This document shows positions 1 through 5,026 of a DNA stretch of 5,645 nt, piece after piece (within the stretch, counting starts at the first letter, position 1; each line of letters begins with the position of its first letter). Made by a program: the position numbers and the translations under genes. The notes beneath the pieces were generated by a model that worked only from the letters and a program-made list of their open reading frames with translations, ran no database searches and was not told where the DNA came from. The stretch is from an uncultured Clostridia bacterium. Its GTDB lineage: Bacteria > Bacillota > Clostridia > Oscillospirales > CAG-272. The stretch spans positions 1-5,645 of the forward strand of contig CAMZFG010000083.1 of the NCBI GenBank assembly GCA_947306035.1, in the 5' to 3' direction.

Positions 1-1144
1 GGCCGAGTTCGGCGGATTTGGCGATGCCGGCGATGATGGCCTGGTTGAGAATGATCTGCGAGGACGGAACGGGCGCGGGCAGGCCCTCTTTGACGGCGTC
101 GCAGAACGAGCGGATCTTCTGGTCGAACAGCGATTCCTTGCTCTCGATGATCGGGATCTCGGTGCAGGTCTGCTCGCCGCACACCTCGTGGTACAGCTTC
201 ATGGCGCCGCCGACGGAACCGTTCCAGCACTCGGTGGAGGGAATGCGCAGGCCGCCCTCGGTGCCGAGGATCAGCGTGTCGCCGCTGGTGTCCATGTTCA
301 TGGCCCAGGACGTGCAGAAGTCGACCACCACGCCGCCCTCAAGGCGCACAAAGCCGGCGGCAAAGTCGTCGACCTGGAAGGCCTTGGCGTATTCGGGGTG
401 ACCCGTTTTGACGTAATTGCAGTAATTCGGGTCGGTGCCGAAGTAGGCGGATTTGTAGCCCGTGACGGTCAGGGGTTTCGGGTAGCCGATGGCGTTGAGC
501 ACCATATCGAGGGCGTAGCAGCCGATGTCGCCGAGGGCGCCGAGGCCGGCGGTCTTGTCGGTGATGAACGAGGTGCCGAACGGCGTGGGGATGCCGCGGC
601 GGCGGCCGCCGCCGATGCGGATATAGTAGACTTTGCCGAGCCGGCCGCTCTCGACGATCTTTTTGATCATCTTCATGTTGGCGTCAAAGCGGGGCTGGAA
701 GCCGATGGACAGCACCTTGCCGCTCTTCTTTTCGGCGCGGCAGACCTCGACGGCCTCTTCGAGCGTGACGGTAAAGGGCTTTTCGAGCAGCACGTTGACG
801 CCCTTATTGAGCGCGTAGATGGCGGGCTCCGCGTGCTGACGGTTGTAGGTGCAGATGGTGACGGCGTCCAGTTTCAGCGAGGCGTCGTCCAGCAGTTCTT
901 TGTGCGAGGGATAGTCGCACTTGACGCCCTCGACGCCGTATTTCTCGAAGAACGCTTTGGCCTTGCCCGGAATGAGATCCGAGGCCGCCACGATCTCGAC
1001 GTCGGGCTGTTTCATGAACGATTTGATGTGCGAGCCGGCGATCCAGCCGCACCCGATGAAGGCGACGCGCAGTTTGCGGGTCGTGTCGATCGTTTTGACT
1101 TCGTGCGATTCTTTGAACGCGTTGAGATCTTTGTCTTCTGCCAT
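1..1144 (-). CDS. Gfo/Idh/MocA-family NAD(P)-dependent oxidoreductase, C-terminus cut by window edge
   Basis: The 381 codons present cover nearly a whole protein of this family (usually 340-390 residues), so only the last few residues are probably missing. An N-terminal extension of about 24 residues precedes the Rossmann fold. The dinucleotide-binding loop is FIGCGWIAGSH (residues 29-39, GxGxxA type). The family's EKP motif is at 121-123, with Lys122 expected in catalysis. RRRGIP follows at 181-186. The substrate-side motif GDIGCYALD (205-213) has Tyr210 where many relatives have His, as in glucose-fructose oxidoreductase-like members. Known role of the family: cytoplasmic NAD(P)-linked oxidation or reduction of a sugar, inositol or derivative. 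The substrate cannot be read here. The start is fixed by TAAGGAGG at 1153-1160 with suitable spacing. It lies 23 bp behind a sugar phosphate isomerase/epimerase gene on the same strand, a frequent partnership in ketosugar or inositol catabolism, so the two are probably co-transcribed and act on one substrate. Family is confident; substrate unknown. Confidence 0.93.
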   Translation of the reverse strand, partial: MAEDKDLNAFKESHEVKTIDTTRKLRVAFIGCGWIAGSHIKSFMKQPDVEIVAASDLIPGKAKAFFEKYGVEGVKCDYPSHKELLDDASLKLDAVTICTYNRQHAEPAIYALNKGVNVLLEKPFTVTLEEAVEVCRAEKKSGKVLSIGFQPRFDANMKMIKKIVESGRLGKVYYIRIGGGRRRGIPTPFGTSFITDKTAGLGALGDIGCYALDMVLNAIGYPKPLTVTGYKSAYFGTDPNYCNYVKTGHPEYAKAFQVDDFAAGFVRLEGGVVVDFCTSWAMNMDTSGDTLILGTEGGLRIPSTECWNGSVGGAMKLYHEVCGEQTCTEIPIIESKESLFDQKIRSFCDAVKEGLPAPVPSSQIILNQAIIAGIAKSAELG

Positions 1145-1167
1145 GATTTTTTCCTCCTTATGTTCGG

Positions 1168-1983
1168 TCAGCAGCCGATGGATTTGAGATATTGAATGCT
1201 CTTTTCAATGGATTGCAGGGGCGTCAGGCCCATCGAGGGGTTGTCCTGCTCCACGACCACCCACTTCGCGCCCGCTTCTCTCGCGGCCGCAAGGATGGGC
1301 GGAAAGTCCTGCAGGCCGGAGCCGACGGGACGGAACTCGAAATTGGCGGGGCGCACGGGGCCTTTCTTTTCCATGCCGATCAGCTCGTACATATCCTCGG
1401 ATTTTTCGCCGTAAAAGTCTTTGAGGTGCACCACGGGGCAGCGGCCGGCGTATTTTTTGATGTACTTGACGGGCTCCTCGCCGCCCACTTTGACCCAGCA
1501 GACGTCCAGCTCGGTCTGCAAAAGATCGGCGGGCACGGTGTCGTACAGCACGTCAAGGGCGTACTTGCCGTCCAGTTTGACGAACTCGAAGTCGTGGTTG
1601 TGGTACAGCAGCGTCAGCCCGAGTTTGTTGGCCTCGCGGCCGAGCATGGCAATGTTCCCGACCACCTCGGGGAACTTGTCGGTGCCGGGGCGGTATTCCG
1701 TGTTGAGATAGGGCACCGCGATGTAGGAAAGGCCGATCGACGCGTATTTGCCGAGCACGCCCGCGGGGTCCGCCACCATATCGAGGTAGGGGACGTGCGC
1801 CGACAGGGGAACGAGCCCCAGCTCCTCGCAGATCGCCTTGACCTCGGCGGGCTCGTGGCCGTAAAGACCGGCAAATTCCACACCGTCATAGCCCATTTTT
1901 TTGATGGCCGTCAGCGTTCCTTTCAGGTCGGCCGCCGCTTCGTTGCGCACGGAATAGACCTGTACCGCAATGGGAAAAGACAT
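1168..1983 (-). CDS. sugar phosphate isomerase/epimerase (xylose isomerase-like TIM barrel)
   Basis: The protein has 271 residues, normal for the AP endonuclease 2/xylose isomerase-like TIM-barrel family, which includes IolE, hydroxypyruvate isomerase and ketose 3-epimerases. Visible family blocks are QVYSVRNE (8-15), MGYDGVEFAG (30-39), LSAHVPYLDM (60-69), LLYHNHDFEF (125-134), TELDVCWVKVGG (157-168), VVHLKDF (184-190) and VVVEQDNPS (242-250). The likely divalent-metal ligands, by analogy with family members, are Glu133, Asp160, His186 and Glu245. There is no signal peptide, so it is cytoplasmic. The reading frame stays open for 82 codons upstream, but this ATG is chosen because AGGAGG (1991-1996) sits 7 nt before it and homology begins at once (MSFPIAVQVYSVR). 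The upstream extension would run through the promoter. It is the first gene of the operon with the downstream oxidoreductase. It could be an epimerase, an isomerase or a 2-keto-myo-inositol dehydratase relative; sequence alone does not decide. Confidence 0.93.
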   Translation of the reverse strand: MSFPIAVQVYSVRNEAAADLKGTLTAIKKMGYDGVEFAGLYGHEPAEVKAICEELGLVPLSAHVPYLDMVADPAGVLGKYASIGLSYIAVPYLNTEYRPGTDKFPEVVGNIAMLGREANKLGLTLLYHNHDFEFVKLDGKYALDVLYDTVPADLLQTELDVCWVKVGGEEPVKYIKKYAGRCPVVHLKDFYGEKSEDMYELIGMEKKGPVRPANFEFRPVGSGLQDFPPILAAAREAGAKWVVVEQDNPSMGLTPLQSIEKSIQYLKSIGC

Positions 1984-1990
1984 AGTAGTA

Positions 1991-1996
1991 CCTCCT
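1991..1996 (-). promoter_or_regulatory. ribosome binding site AGGAGG of the isomerase/epimerase
   Basis: AGGAGG lies 7 nt before the ATG at 1983. It decides the start against the upstream in-frame codons, which would add 82 residues of low-complexity, non-homologous sequence. Confidence 0.9.
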
Positions 1997-2012
1997 GCAT
2001 ATTTTTTTGGGG

Positions 2013-2022
2013 AACGATCGTT
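2013..2022. promoter_or_regulatory. palindrome AACGATCGTT, candidate operator
   Basis: This is a perfect 10-bp palindrome in the leader of the isomerase/oxidoreductase operon, about 12 bp downstream of its -10 box, where a bound repressor would block transcription. Its form (AACG..CGTT with a central CG-rich dyad) resembles LacI/GalR-family operators, which often control sugar operons. No regulator gene is in the window. This is inference from position and symmetry only. Confidence 0.35.
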
Positions 2023-2034
2023 GTCGCTGCTTTC

Positions 2035-2063
2035 ATTATAAGACAGTTTTTGTCCGGACGCAA
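2035..2063 (-). promoter_or_regulatory. sigma-A promoter of the isomerase/oxidoreductase operon
   Basis: On the minus strand there is a perfect -10 box TATAAT (2035-2040), preceded after 17 bp by a weak -35 box TTGCGT (2058-2063). Transcription would start near 2028 and give a leader of about 45 nt before the ATG at 1983. A short dyad, CGCAA-N6-TTGCG (2059-2074), overlaps the -35 box. The weak -35 box suits a regulated or activator-dependent promoter. Confidence 0.65.
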
Positions 2064-2156
2064 GACATTTTGCGGCATTGATAAGACAAATATTGCTAAA
2101 TTCACGCGTGCGCGCGGCAAAAGCGCCGTTTTGACGGGGGCGCGCTCCCGCGGCGG

Positions 2157-2185
2157 TTGACAGACGGGGCGAAAACGAGTATGAT
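2157..2185 (+). promoter_or_regulatory. sigma-A promoter of the alpha/beta hydrolase
   Basis: There is a perfect -35 box TTGACA (2157-2162), a 17-bp spacer and a -10 box TATGAT (2180-2185). The start point should be near 2192, about 24 nt before the ATG at 2216. It is divergent from the sugar operon promoter, with roughly 94 bp between the two -35 boxes. The 72 bp in the middle (2085-2156) show only GC-rich runs and a small dyad CAAAA-N6-TTTTG (2118-2133). Confidence 0.8.
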
Positions 2186-2200
2186 AATGACAGAGAGCGC

Positions 2201-2208
2201 AAAGGGGG
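2201..2208 (+). promoter_or_regulatory. ribosome binding site AAAGGGGG of the hydrolase
   Basis: AAAGGGGG pairs with the 16S rRNA 3' end through one G-U wobble and sits 7 nt before the ATG. The same octamer at the same distance precedes the short-chain dehydrogenase gene (4874-4881, minus). Confidence 0.6.
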
Positions 2209-2215
2209 CAGGAGC

Positions 2216-3169
2216 ATGCTGTATTTCAACGAGGAGCATTACGCCGAGGAAATGGAAAAGATCGCGGTGCCGTATCTCTCGGCCCGCCGTCGGGAAGAGA
2301 CGATCGCGGCCGCGGACGGCAAACCGCTTTTTTGTCAGGTCTACCGCGCGGACGCGCCGCGCGGCACGGTGTTTCTGGTGCACGGCTTTTCGGAAAGCGG
2401 AGAGAAGTTCCGCGAGATGATCTACTACTTTCTCTCGCGCGGGCTGTCGGCGGTCATCTACGACCAGCGGGGGCACGGCCGCTCTTTCCGCGACGCGCCG
2501 GCGCGGGTGACGCACGTGGACAAATTTGAAAAATACGTCGCCGATCTGGAAACGGTCTTTGCCGCGTTTTCCGTCACCTTGCCCCGCCCTTATGTGCTGT
2601 TTTCACACTCCATGGGCGGCGCGGTCTCGGCGCTGTATCTGCAAAAGCATCCGGGGCATTTTGACAAGGCCGTGCTGTGCGCGCCCATGATCGCTCCGCG
2701 GCACGACGGGCTGCCGCTGTGGCTGTGCCGCCTGATCTGCGGCTTCTGCGTGCTGACGGGGCAGGGCAAAAAGCCCCTGTTCGCCGCCGGCAAAGACGAC
2801 GGGCCCGACCGCTTTGAAGATTCCTGCTCTTGCTCGCGCGCCCGCTTTGATTACTATTTCGATCTGCGGCAAAAGCAGCCGATTTTGTCGGGCGGCAAGC
2901 CGTCGTATGCCTGGACGTTCGTTTCGCTCGGCGTGACGAAGCGCATTTTTGCCGCAAAAGGGCCGGAACGGGTGCGGATACCCGTGCGCGTCTACGCCGC
3001 CGAGACGGATCATCTGGTCGACGCGAAAGCGCAGCAAAAATGGGTCGCGCGCCTGGCGAACGGGACGCTTGTGCCCGTGGCGGGCAGTAAGCACGAGATC
3101 TTCAACTGCGCCGACCGCGAGTTTTACGGCTTTCTCGACGATCTGTTCGCCTTTCTGCTCGGCGCGTGA
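2216..3169 (+). CDS. alpha/beta hydrolase, lysophospholipase/monoacylglycerol lipase type (Hydrolase_4)
   Basis: The 317-residue serine hydrolase has clear fold landmarks: oxyanion-region HGFSES (56-61), YDQRGHGRS (82-90) and nucleophile elbow FSHSMGG (129-135) with Ser132. AETDHLVD (262-269) offers Asp265 as the acid, and GSKHEIF (290-296) carries His293. A cap region lies at about 165-240 and contains a Cys-rich patch DSCSCSRARFDYY. The SHSMGG elbow, with Ser instead of the first Gly of GxSxG, together with YDQRGHGRS is typical of PldB-like lysophospholipases and monoacylglycerol lipases. The expected reaction is ester hydrolysis of lysolipids or monoglycerides. No signal peptide or membrane segment is visible, so it is probably cytoplasmic. 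The start follows AAAGGGGG (2201-2208) with 7 nt spacing. The AGGAG nearer the ATG is only 1 nt away, too close to act. It is monocistronic, with its own promoter and a terminator after the stop. Substrate not proven; family is firm. Confidence 0.92.
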   Translation: MLYFNEEHYAEEMEKIAVPYLSARRREETIAAADGKPLFCQVYRADAPRGTVFLVHGFSESGEKFREMIYYFLSRGLSAVIYDQRGHGRSFRDAPARVTHVDKFEKYVADLETVFAAFSVTLPRPYVLFSHSMGGAVSALYLQKHPGHFDKAVLCAPMIAPRHDGLPLWLCRLICGFCVLTGQGKKPLFAAGKDDGPDRFEDSCSCSRARFDYYFDLRQKQPILSGGKPSYAWTFVSLGVTKRIFAAKGPERVRIPVRVYAAETDHLVDAKAQQKWVARLANGTLVPVAGSKHEIFNCADREFYGFLDDLFAFLLGA

Positions 3170-3263
3170 CACCTTCCCCCGGTGGGGAAGGCCGGTAAGC
3201 AACGCCGCATGACGGAAGAGATTTTGATGAACACACAAAAAAGCCCCCGTTCGGGGGCTTTTT
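3170..3263 (+). repeat. intergenic repeat element, copy 1 (hairpin, GACGGAAGAG tail, terminator)
   Basis: The element fills the whole space between two convergent genes. It opens with a perfect 8-bp stem, CCTTCCCC (3172-3179) and GGGGAAGG (3184-3191) around a CGGT loop. About 20 bp and a GACGGAAGAG block (3211-3220) follow, then the terminator hairpin. Its right part, 3213-3263, recurs in inverted form at 5595-5645 with 49 of 51 bases identical. The layout recalls, from memory, non-coding repeats of gut clostridia with a CCTTCCCC/GGGGAAGG stem and a GACGGATGAGG-like block. No reading frame and no transposase are present. Confidence 0.7.
3237..3263. terminator. bidirectional intrinsic terminator between hydrolase and phosphoesterase
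   Basis: The stem GCCCCCG/CGGGGGC (3243-3258, 7 bp, 2-nt loop TT) is flanked by six A on the left and five T on the right. It can therefore stop transcription from both sides. It lies 67 bp past the hydrolase stop on the plus strand and 3 bp past the phosphoesterase stop on the minus strand. It is part of the repeated element. Confidence 0.9.
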
Positions 3264-3266
3264 CGT

Positions 3267-4103
3267 TTACCACAGGTCTTTTTCTTTGAGTTCCGAAACG
3301 TCGCCGTCGGCAAAACCGGCCGCCGTGAGGTATTCCTCGACCTTGCCGCGGGCGTCCCAGTAGTTCTTGTGCGAGTCGGAGCCGTAGGTCACGGGAATGC
3401 CCATCTCGAACATGCTGCGCAGATACTCGGCGTACTGCCGCCGGAAGGTCTCCGTCGCCATGGAGGTCAGGAAAAAGTGCGAGTTGCATTCAACGTATTT
3501 GCCGTTTTCTTTCAGCGCCGCGGCAATGTCGTCTTTCATGCCCTTCGGAATGATGTCGAAGTCCTCGTACCAAATGCCCTTGCCGTGGTACCACGGGTGG
3601 CCGAGAATGGTGACGCGCTCGTCGGCGGCGAGGTACATCTGCTGGCGGTACCACTCCTTGATGCAGGCGTCGCGGTCAATGGGCTGGGCGGACGTGCCGG
3701 GGCGGTCGACGCGCCAATGCGAAGCGCCGATGGCGTAGCGCACGCCGAGTTCCATCATCTCCTGCTTGCTCGCGGCCAGTTCGATGTCAAAGGGAAAACC
3801 GGAAGTCGGCGCCTCGTAGCCGTCGCGCGTGCCCGTCTTTGCGATGTAGTCGAACTGCGGTTTGGCAATGGGGGTCAGTTCGACGCCCAGCACCATAAAG
3901 GGGTATTCCTTCTGCGCTTCTTTGACGCCCGCCGCCGAGGCGCGCAGATCGCCGAGGAACTTTTCGTCGTTATAGTTGGCGTGATCGGTGATGCCCACGC
4001 GGCAAAGCCCCTGCGCCCCTGCGTTTTTCGCGATGAGCGACAGCGGGTTTTCCGCGTCGTAGGAATATTCGCTGTGAATGTGCCAGTCGGAATGGATGAT
4101 CAT
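3267..4103 (-). CDS. PHP-domain metal-dependent phosphoesterase (histidinol-phosphatase-like)
   Basis: The 278-residue protein carries the full set of PHP-domain metal-ligand motifs. They are DWHIHSEYS (His8, His10) with Asp16, ITDHANY (His41), GVELTP (Glu75), ASHWRVD (His129), LGHPWYHG (His169) and GSDSH (Asp243, His245). These build the trinuclear metal site of the HisK/YcdX-type family, which hydrolyses phosphate monoesters such as histidinol phosphate. Nothing nearby belongs to histidine biosynthesis, so the substrate is left open. No signal peptide is visible, so it is cytoplasmic. The start is well supported by TAAGGAGGAG (4110-4119) before the ATG. It follows the short-chain dehydrogenase gene on the same strand after 46 bp with no terminator between, so it is probably the second gene of that operon. 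The gap holds a small dyad CATGC-N8-GCATG (4126-4143). The stop codon is 3 bp from the terminator. Family is confident; substrate unknown. Confidence 0.92.
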   Translation of the reverse strand: MIIHSDWHIHSEYSYDAENPLSLIAKNAGAQGLCRVGITDHANYNDEKFLGDLRASAAGVKEAQKEYPFMVLGVELTPIAKPQFDYIAKTGTRDGYEAPTSGFPFDIELAASKQEMMELGVRYAIGASHWRVDRPGTSAQPIDRDACIKEWYRQQMYLAADERVTILGHPWYHGKGIWYEDFDIIPKGMKDDIAAALKENGKYVECNSHFFLTSMATETFRRQYAEYLRSMFEMGIPVTYGSDSHKNYWDARGKVEEYLTAAGFADGDVSELKEKDLW

Positions 4104-4149
4104 GGTGAACTCCTCCTTAAAATATCATGCCGGTTCCTGCATGTTTCGT

Positions 4150-4866
4150 TCAGATAAATCCGCCGTCTACGCCGAGGCATTGGCCGGTGATGAAAGCGGC
4201 GTCGGGCGAGGCGAGAAAGAAGACCGCGCCGGCCACGTCGTCGGGCGTGCCCATGCGGCAAAGCGGCGTTTCGTCGATCAGGGCCTGCTTGTCGGCCGCC
4301 GAGAGCCCCGCGTTCATGTCGGTGTCGATGAGGCCCGGCTCCACGCAGTTGACGGTGACGCCGGAGGGGCCGAGTTCTTTGGCAAGCGCCGTCGTCAGGC
4401 CGCGCAGTCCCGCTTTGGCGGCGGAGTAGGCCACCTCACAGGAGGCGCCGACCCTGCCCCACATGGAGCCGACGTTGACGATGCGCCCCGCTTTGGCGGC
4501 GACCATGGCGGGTATGGCCGTGCGGCAGAGATACAGCGCGCCGGCAAGGTCGACGTCCAGCACGCGCCGCACCTCGGCGTCGGTCATATCCTGCAAAAGG
4601 CCCGTGTGCGCCACGCCCGCGCAGTTGACAAGGATCCCGGGCGCGCCGCCGAGCGCCTTTACGGCCTCGGCATAGCCGGCTCGCACGGCCGCGGGGTCGC
4701 CGACGTCACAGCGCACGGGGCAAGCGCCCGTTTCCCGCGCCACCGCCGCGGCCGCCCGCTCGTTCTCTCTGTAAAAAAACGCCGCCGCGTCGCCGTTCTC
4801 GCAAAAACGTCTGACAACCGCCGCGCCGATGCCGCGGCTGCCGCCCGTGACCAGTACACGCCGCAT
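4150..4866 (-). CDS. short-chain dehydrogenase/reductase, FabG-like
   Basis: The 238-residue protein is a classical SDR. It has cofactor loop TGGSRGIG (7-14), CDV (53-55), LVNCAGVAH (79-87), VGSMWG (132-137) with catalytic Ser134, YSAAK (147-151) with Tyr147 and Lys151, EPGLIDTDM (PG motif after the active site) and C-terminal TGQCLGVDGGFI. Such enzymes reduce a keto group with NAD(P)H in the cytoplasm. FabG (3-oxoacyl-ACP reductase) is the nearest generic label. No fatty-acid genes are adjacent, so a different substrate is likely. Clostridial homologues of YmfI (EF-P 5-aminopentanone reductase) are similar and remain a possibility. The position usually holding the Asn of the N-S-Y-K tetrad (NLTG in FabG) reads DLAG here, with Asp106. 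The start follows AAAGGGGG (4874-4881) by 7 nt and lies downstream of a near-consensus promoter. It heads a probable operon with the PHP phosphoesterase and is divergent from spoIIIAH. Confidence 0.92.
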   Translation of the reverse strand: MRRVLVTGGSRGIGAAVVRRFCENGDAAAFFYRENERAAAAVARETGACPVRCDVGDPAAVRAGYAEAVKALGGAPGILVNCAGVAHTGLLQDMTDAEVRRVLDVDLAGALYLCRTAIPAMVAAKAGRIVNVGSMWGRVGASCEVAYSAAKAGLRGLTTALAKELGPSGVTVNCVEPGLIDTDMNAGLSAADKQALIDETPLCRMGTPDDVAGAVFFLASPDAAFITGQCLGVDGGFI

Positions 4867-4873
4867 GCCGTCG

Positions 4874-4881
4874 CCCCCTTT
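4874..4881 (-). promoter_or_regulatory. ribosome binding site AAAGGGGG of the dehydrogenase
   Basis: It is a wobble-type Shine-Dalgarno 7 nt before the ATG, identical in sequence and spacing to that of the hydrolase gene at 2201-2208. Confidence 0.6.
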
Positions 4882-4896
4882 CCTGTTTCACTTATC

Positions 4897-4925
4897 AGCA
4901 TAGCACCGCGACCCCGCGCTGTCAA
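4897..4925 (-). promoter_or_regulatory. sigma-A promoter of the dehydrogenase/phosphoesterase operon
   Basis: On the minus strand there is a perfect -35 box TTGACA (4920-4925), a 17-bp spacer and a -10 box TATGCT (4897-4902). The start should be near 4890, leaving a leader of about 24 nt. Palindrome TCGGCCGA (4932-4939) and dyad GCGCG-AAA-CGCGC (4946-4958) lie just upstream. Neither is followed by a T-run in either direction, so they are not terminators. Confidence 0.8.
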
Positions 4926-4965
4926 GATTTGTCGGCCGATTTTTTGCGCGAAACGCGCGCTCGCG

Positions 4966-4994
4966 GCATATTCTCTCCGCCGGCGGCATACCCA
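4966..4994 (+). promoter_or_regulatory. candidate sigma-E (mother-cell) promoter of spoIIIAH
   Basis: GCATATT (4966-4972) fits the Bacillus sigma-E -35 consensus KMATATT at all seven positions. After exactly 14 bp, CATACCCA (4987-4994) fits the -10 consensus CATACAMT at six of eight positions. A start near 5001 leaves about 25 nt that include the AAGGAGG site. Known B. subtilis spoIIIA genes are transcribed by sigma-E, which agrees. No good sigma-A promoter is seen on this strand in 4867-5026. It was matched by eye and is unverified. Confidence 0.6.
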
Positions 4995-5011
4995 TGAACG
5001 AGGCCAACACG

Positions 5012-5018
5012 AAGGAGG
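5012..5018 (+). promoter_or_regulatory. ribosome binding site AAGGAGG of spoIIIAH
   Basis: AAGGAGG lies 8 nt before the ATG at 5027 and selects that start over the in-frame ATG at 4994, which has no Shine-Dalgarno and overlaps the -10 box of the candidate promoter. Confidence 0.9.
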
Positions 5019-5026
5019 AAAGAAAA

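Noticed and set aside
188..2160. Two long plus-strand open frames (188-1195 and 1192-2160, over 320 codons each)
   Set aside because: They run antisense to the oxidoreductase and isomerase, whose products have clear family motifs. The antisense translations show only low-complexity Gly/Val/Asp/Ala-rich sequence, as expected from the complement of GC-rich codons, and no ribosome binding site.
1984..2229. 82-codon upstream extension of the isomerase gene
   Set aside because: It would overlap the promoter and the start of the divergent hydrolase. It has no homology-like content, while AGGAGG precedes the internal ATG at 1983.
2603..3489. Minus-strand open frames across the hydrolase and the convergent junction (2603-3313, 3124-3489)
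   Set aside because: They read through the terminator hairpin and antisense to the hydrolase, with Arg/Ala-rich, motif-free products.
4946..4958. GCGCG-AAA-CGCGC dyad considered as a terminator
   Set aside because: No T-run follows on either strand. The T-run precedes it on the plus strand, so it cannot act as an intrinsic terminator there.
4994..5026. Earlier in-frame ATG for spoIIIAH at 4994
   Set aside because: It has no Shine-Dalgarno and falls in the -10 element of the candidate sigma-E promoter. AAGGAGG clearly serves the ATG at 5027.
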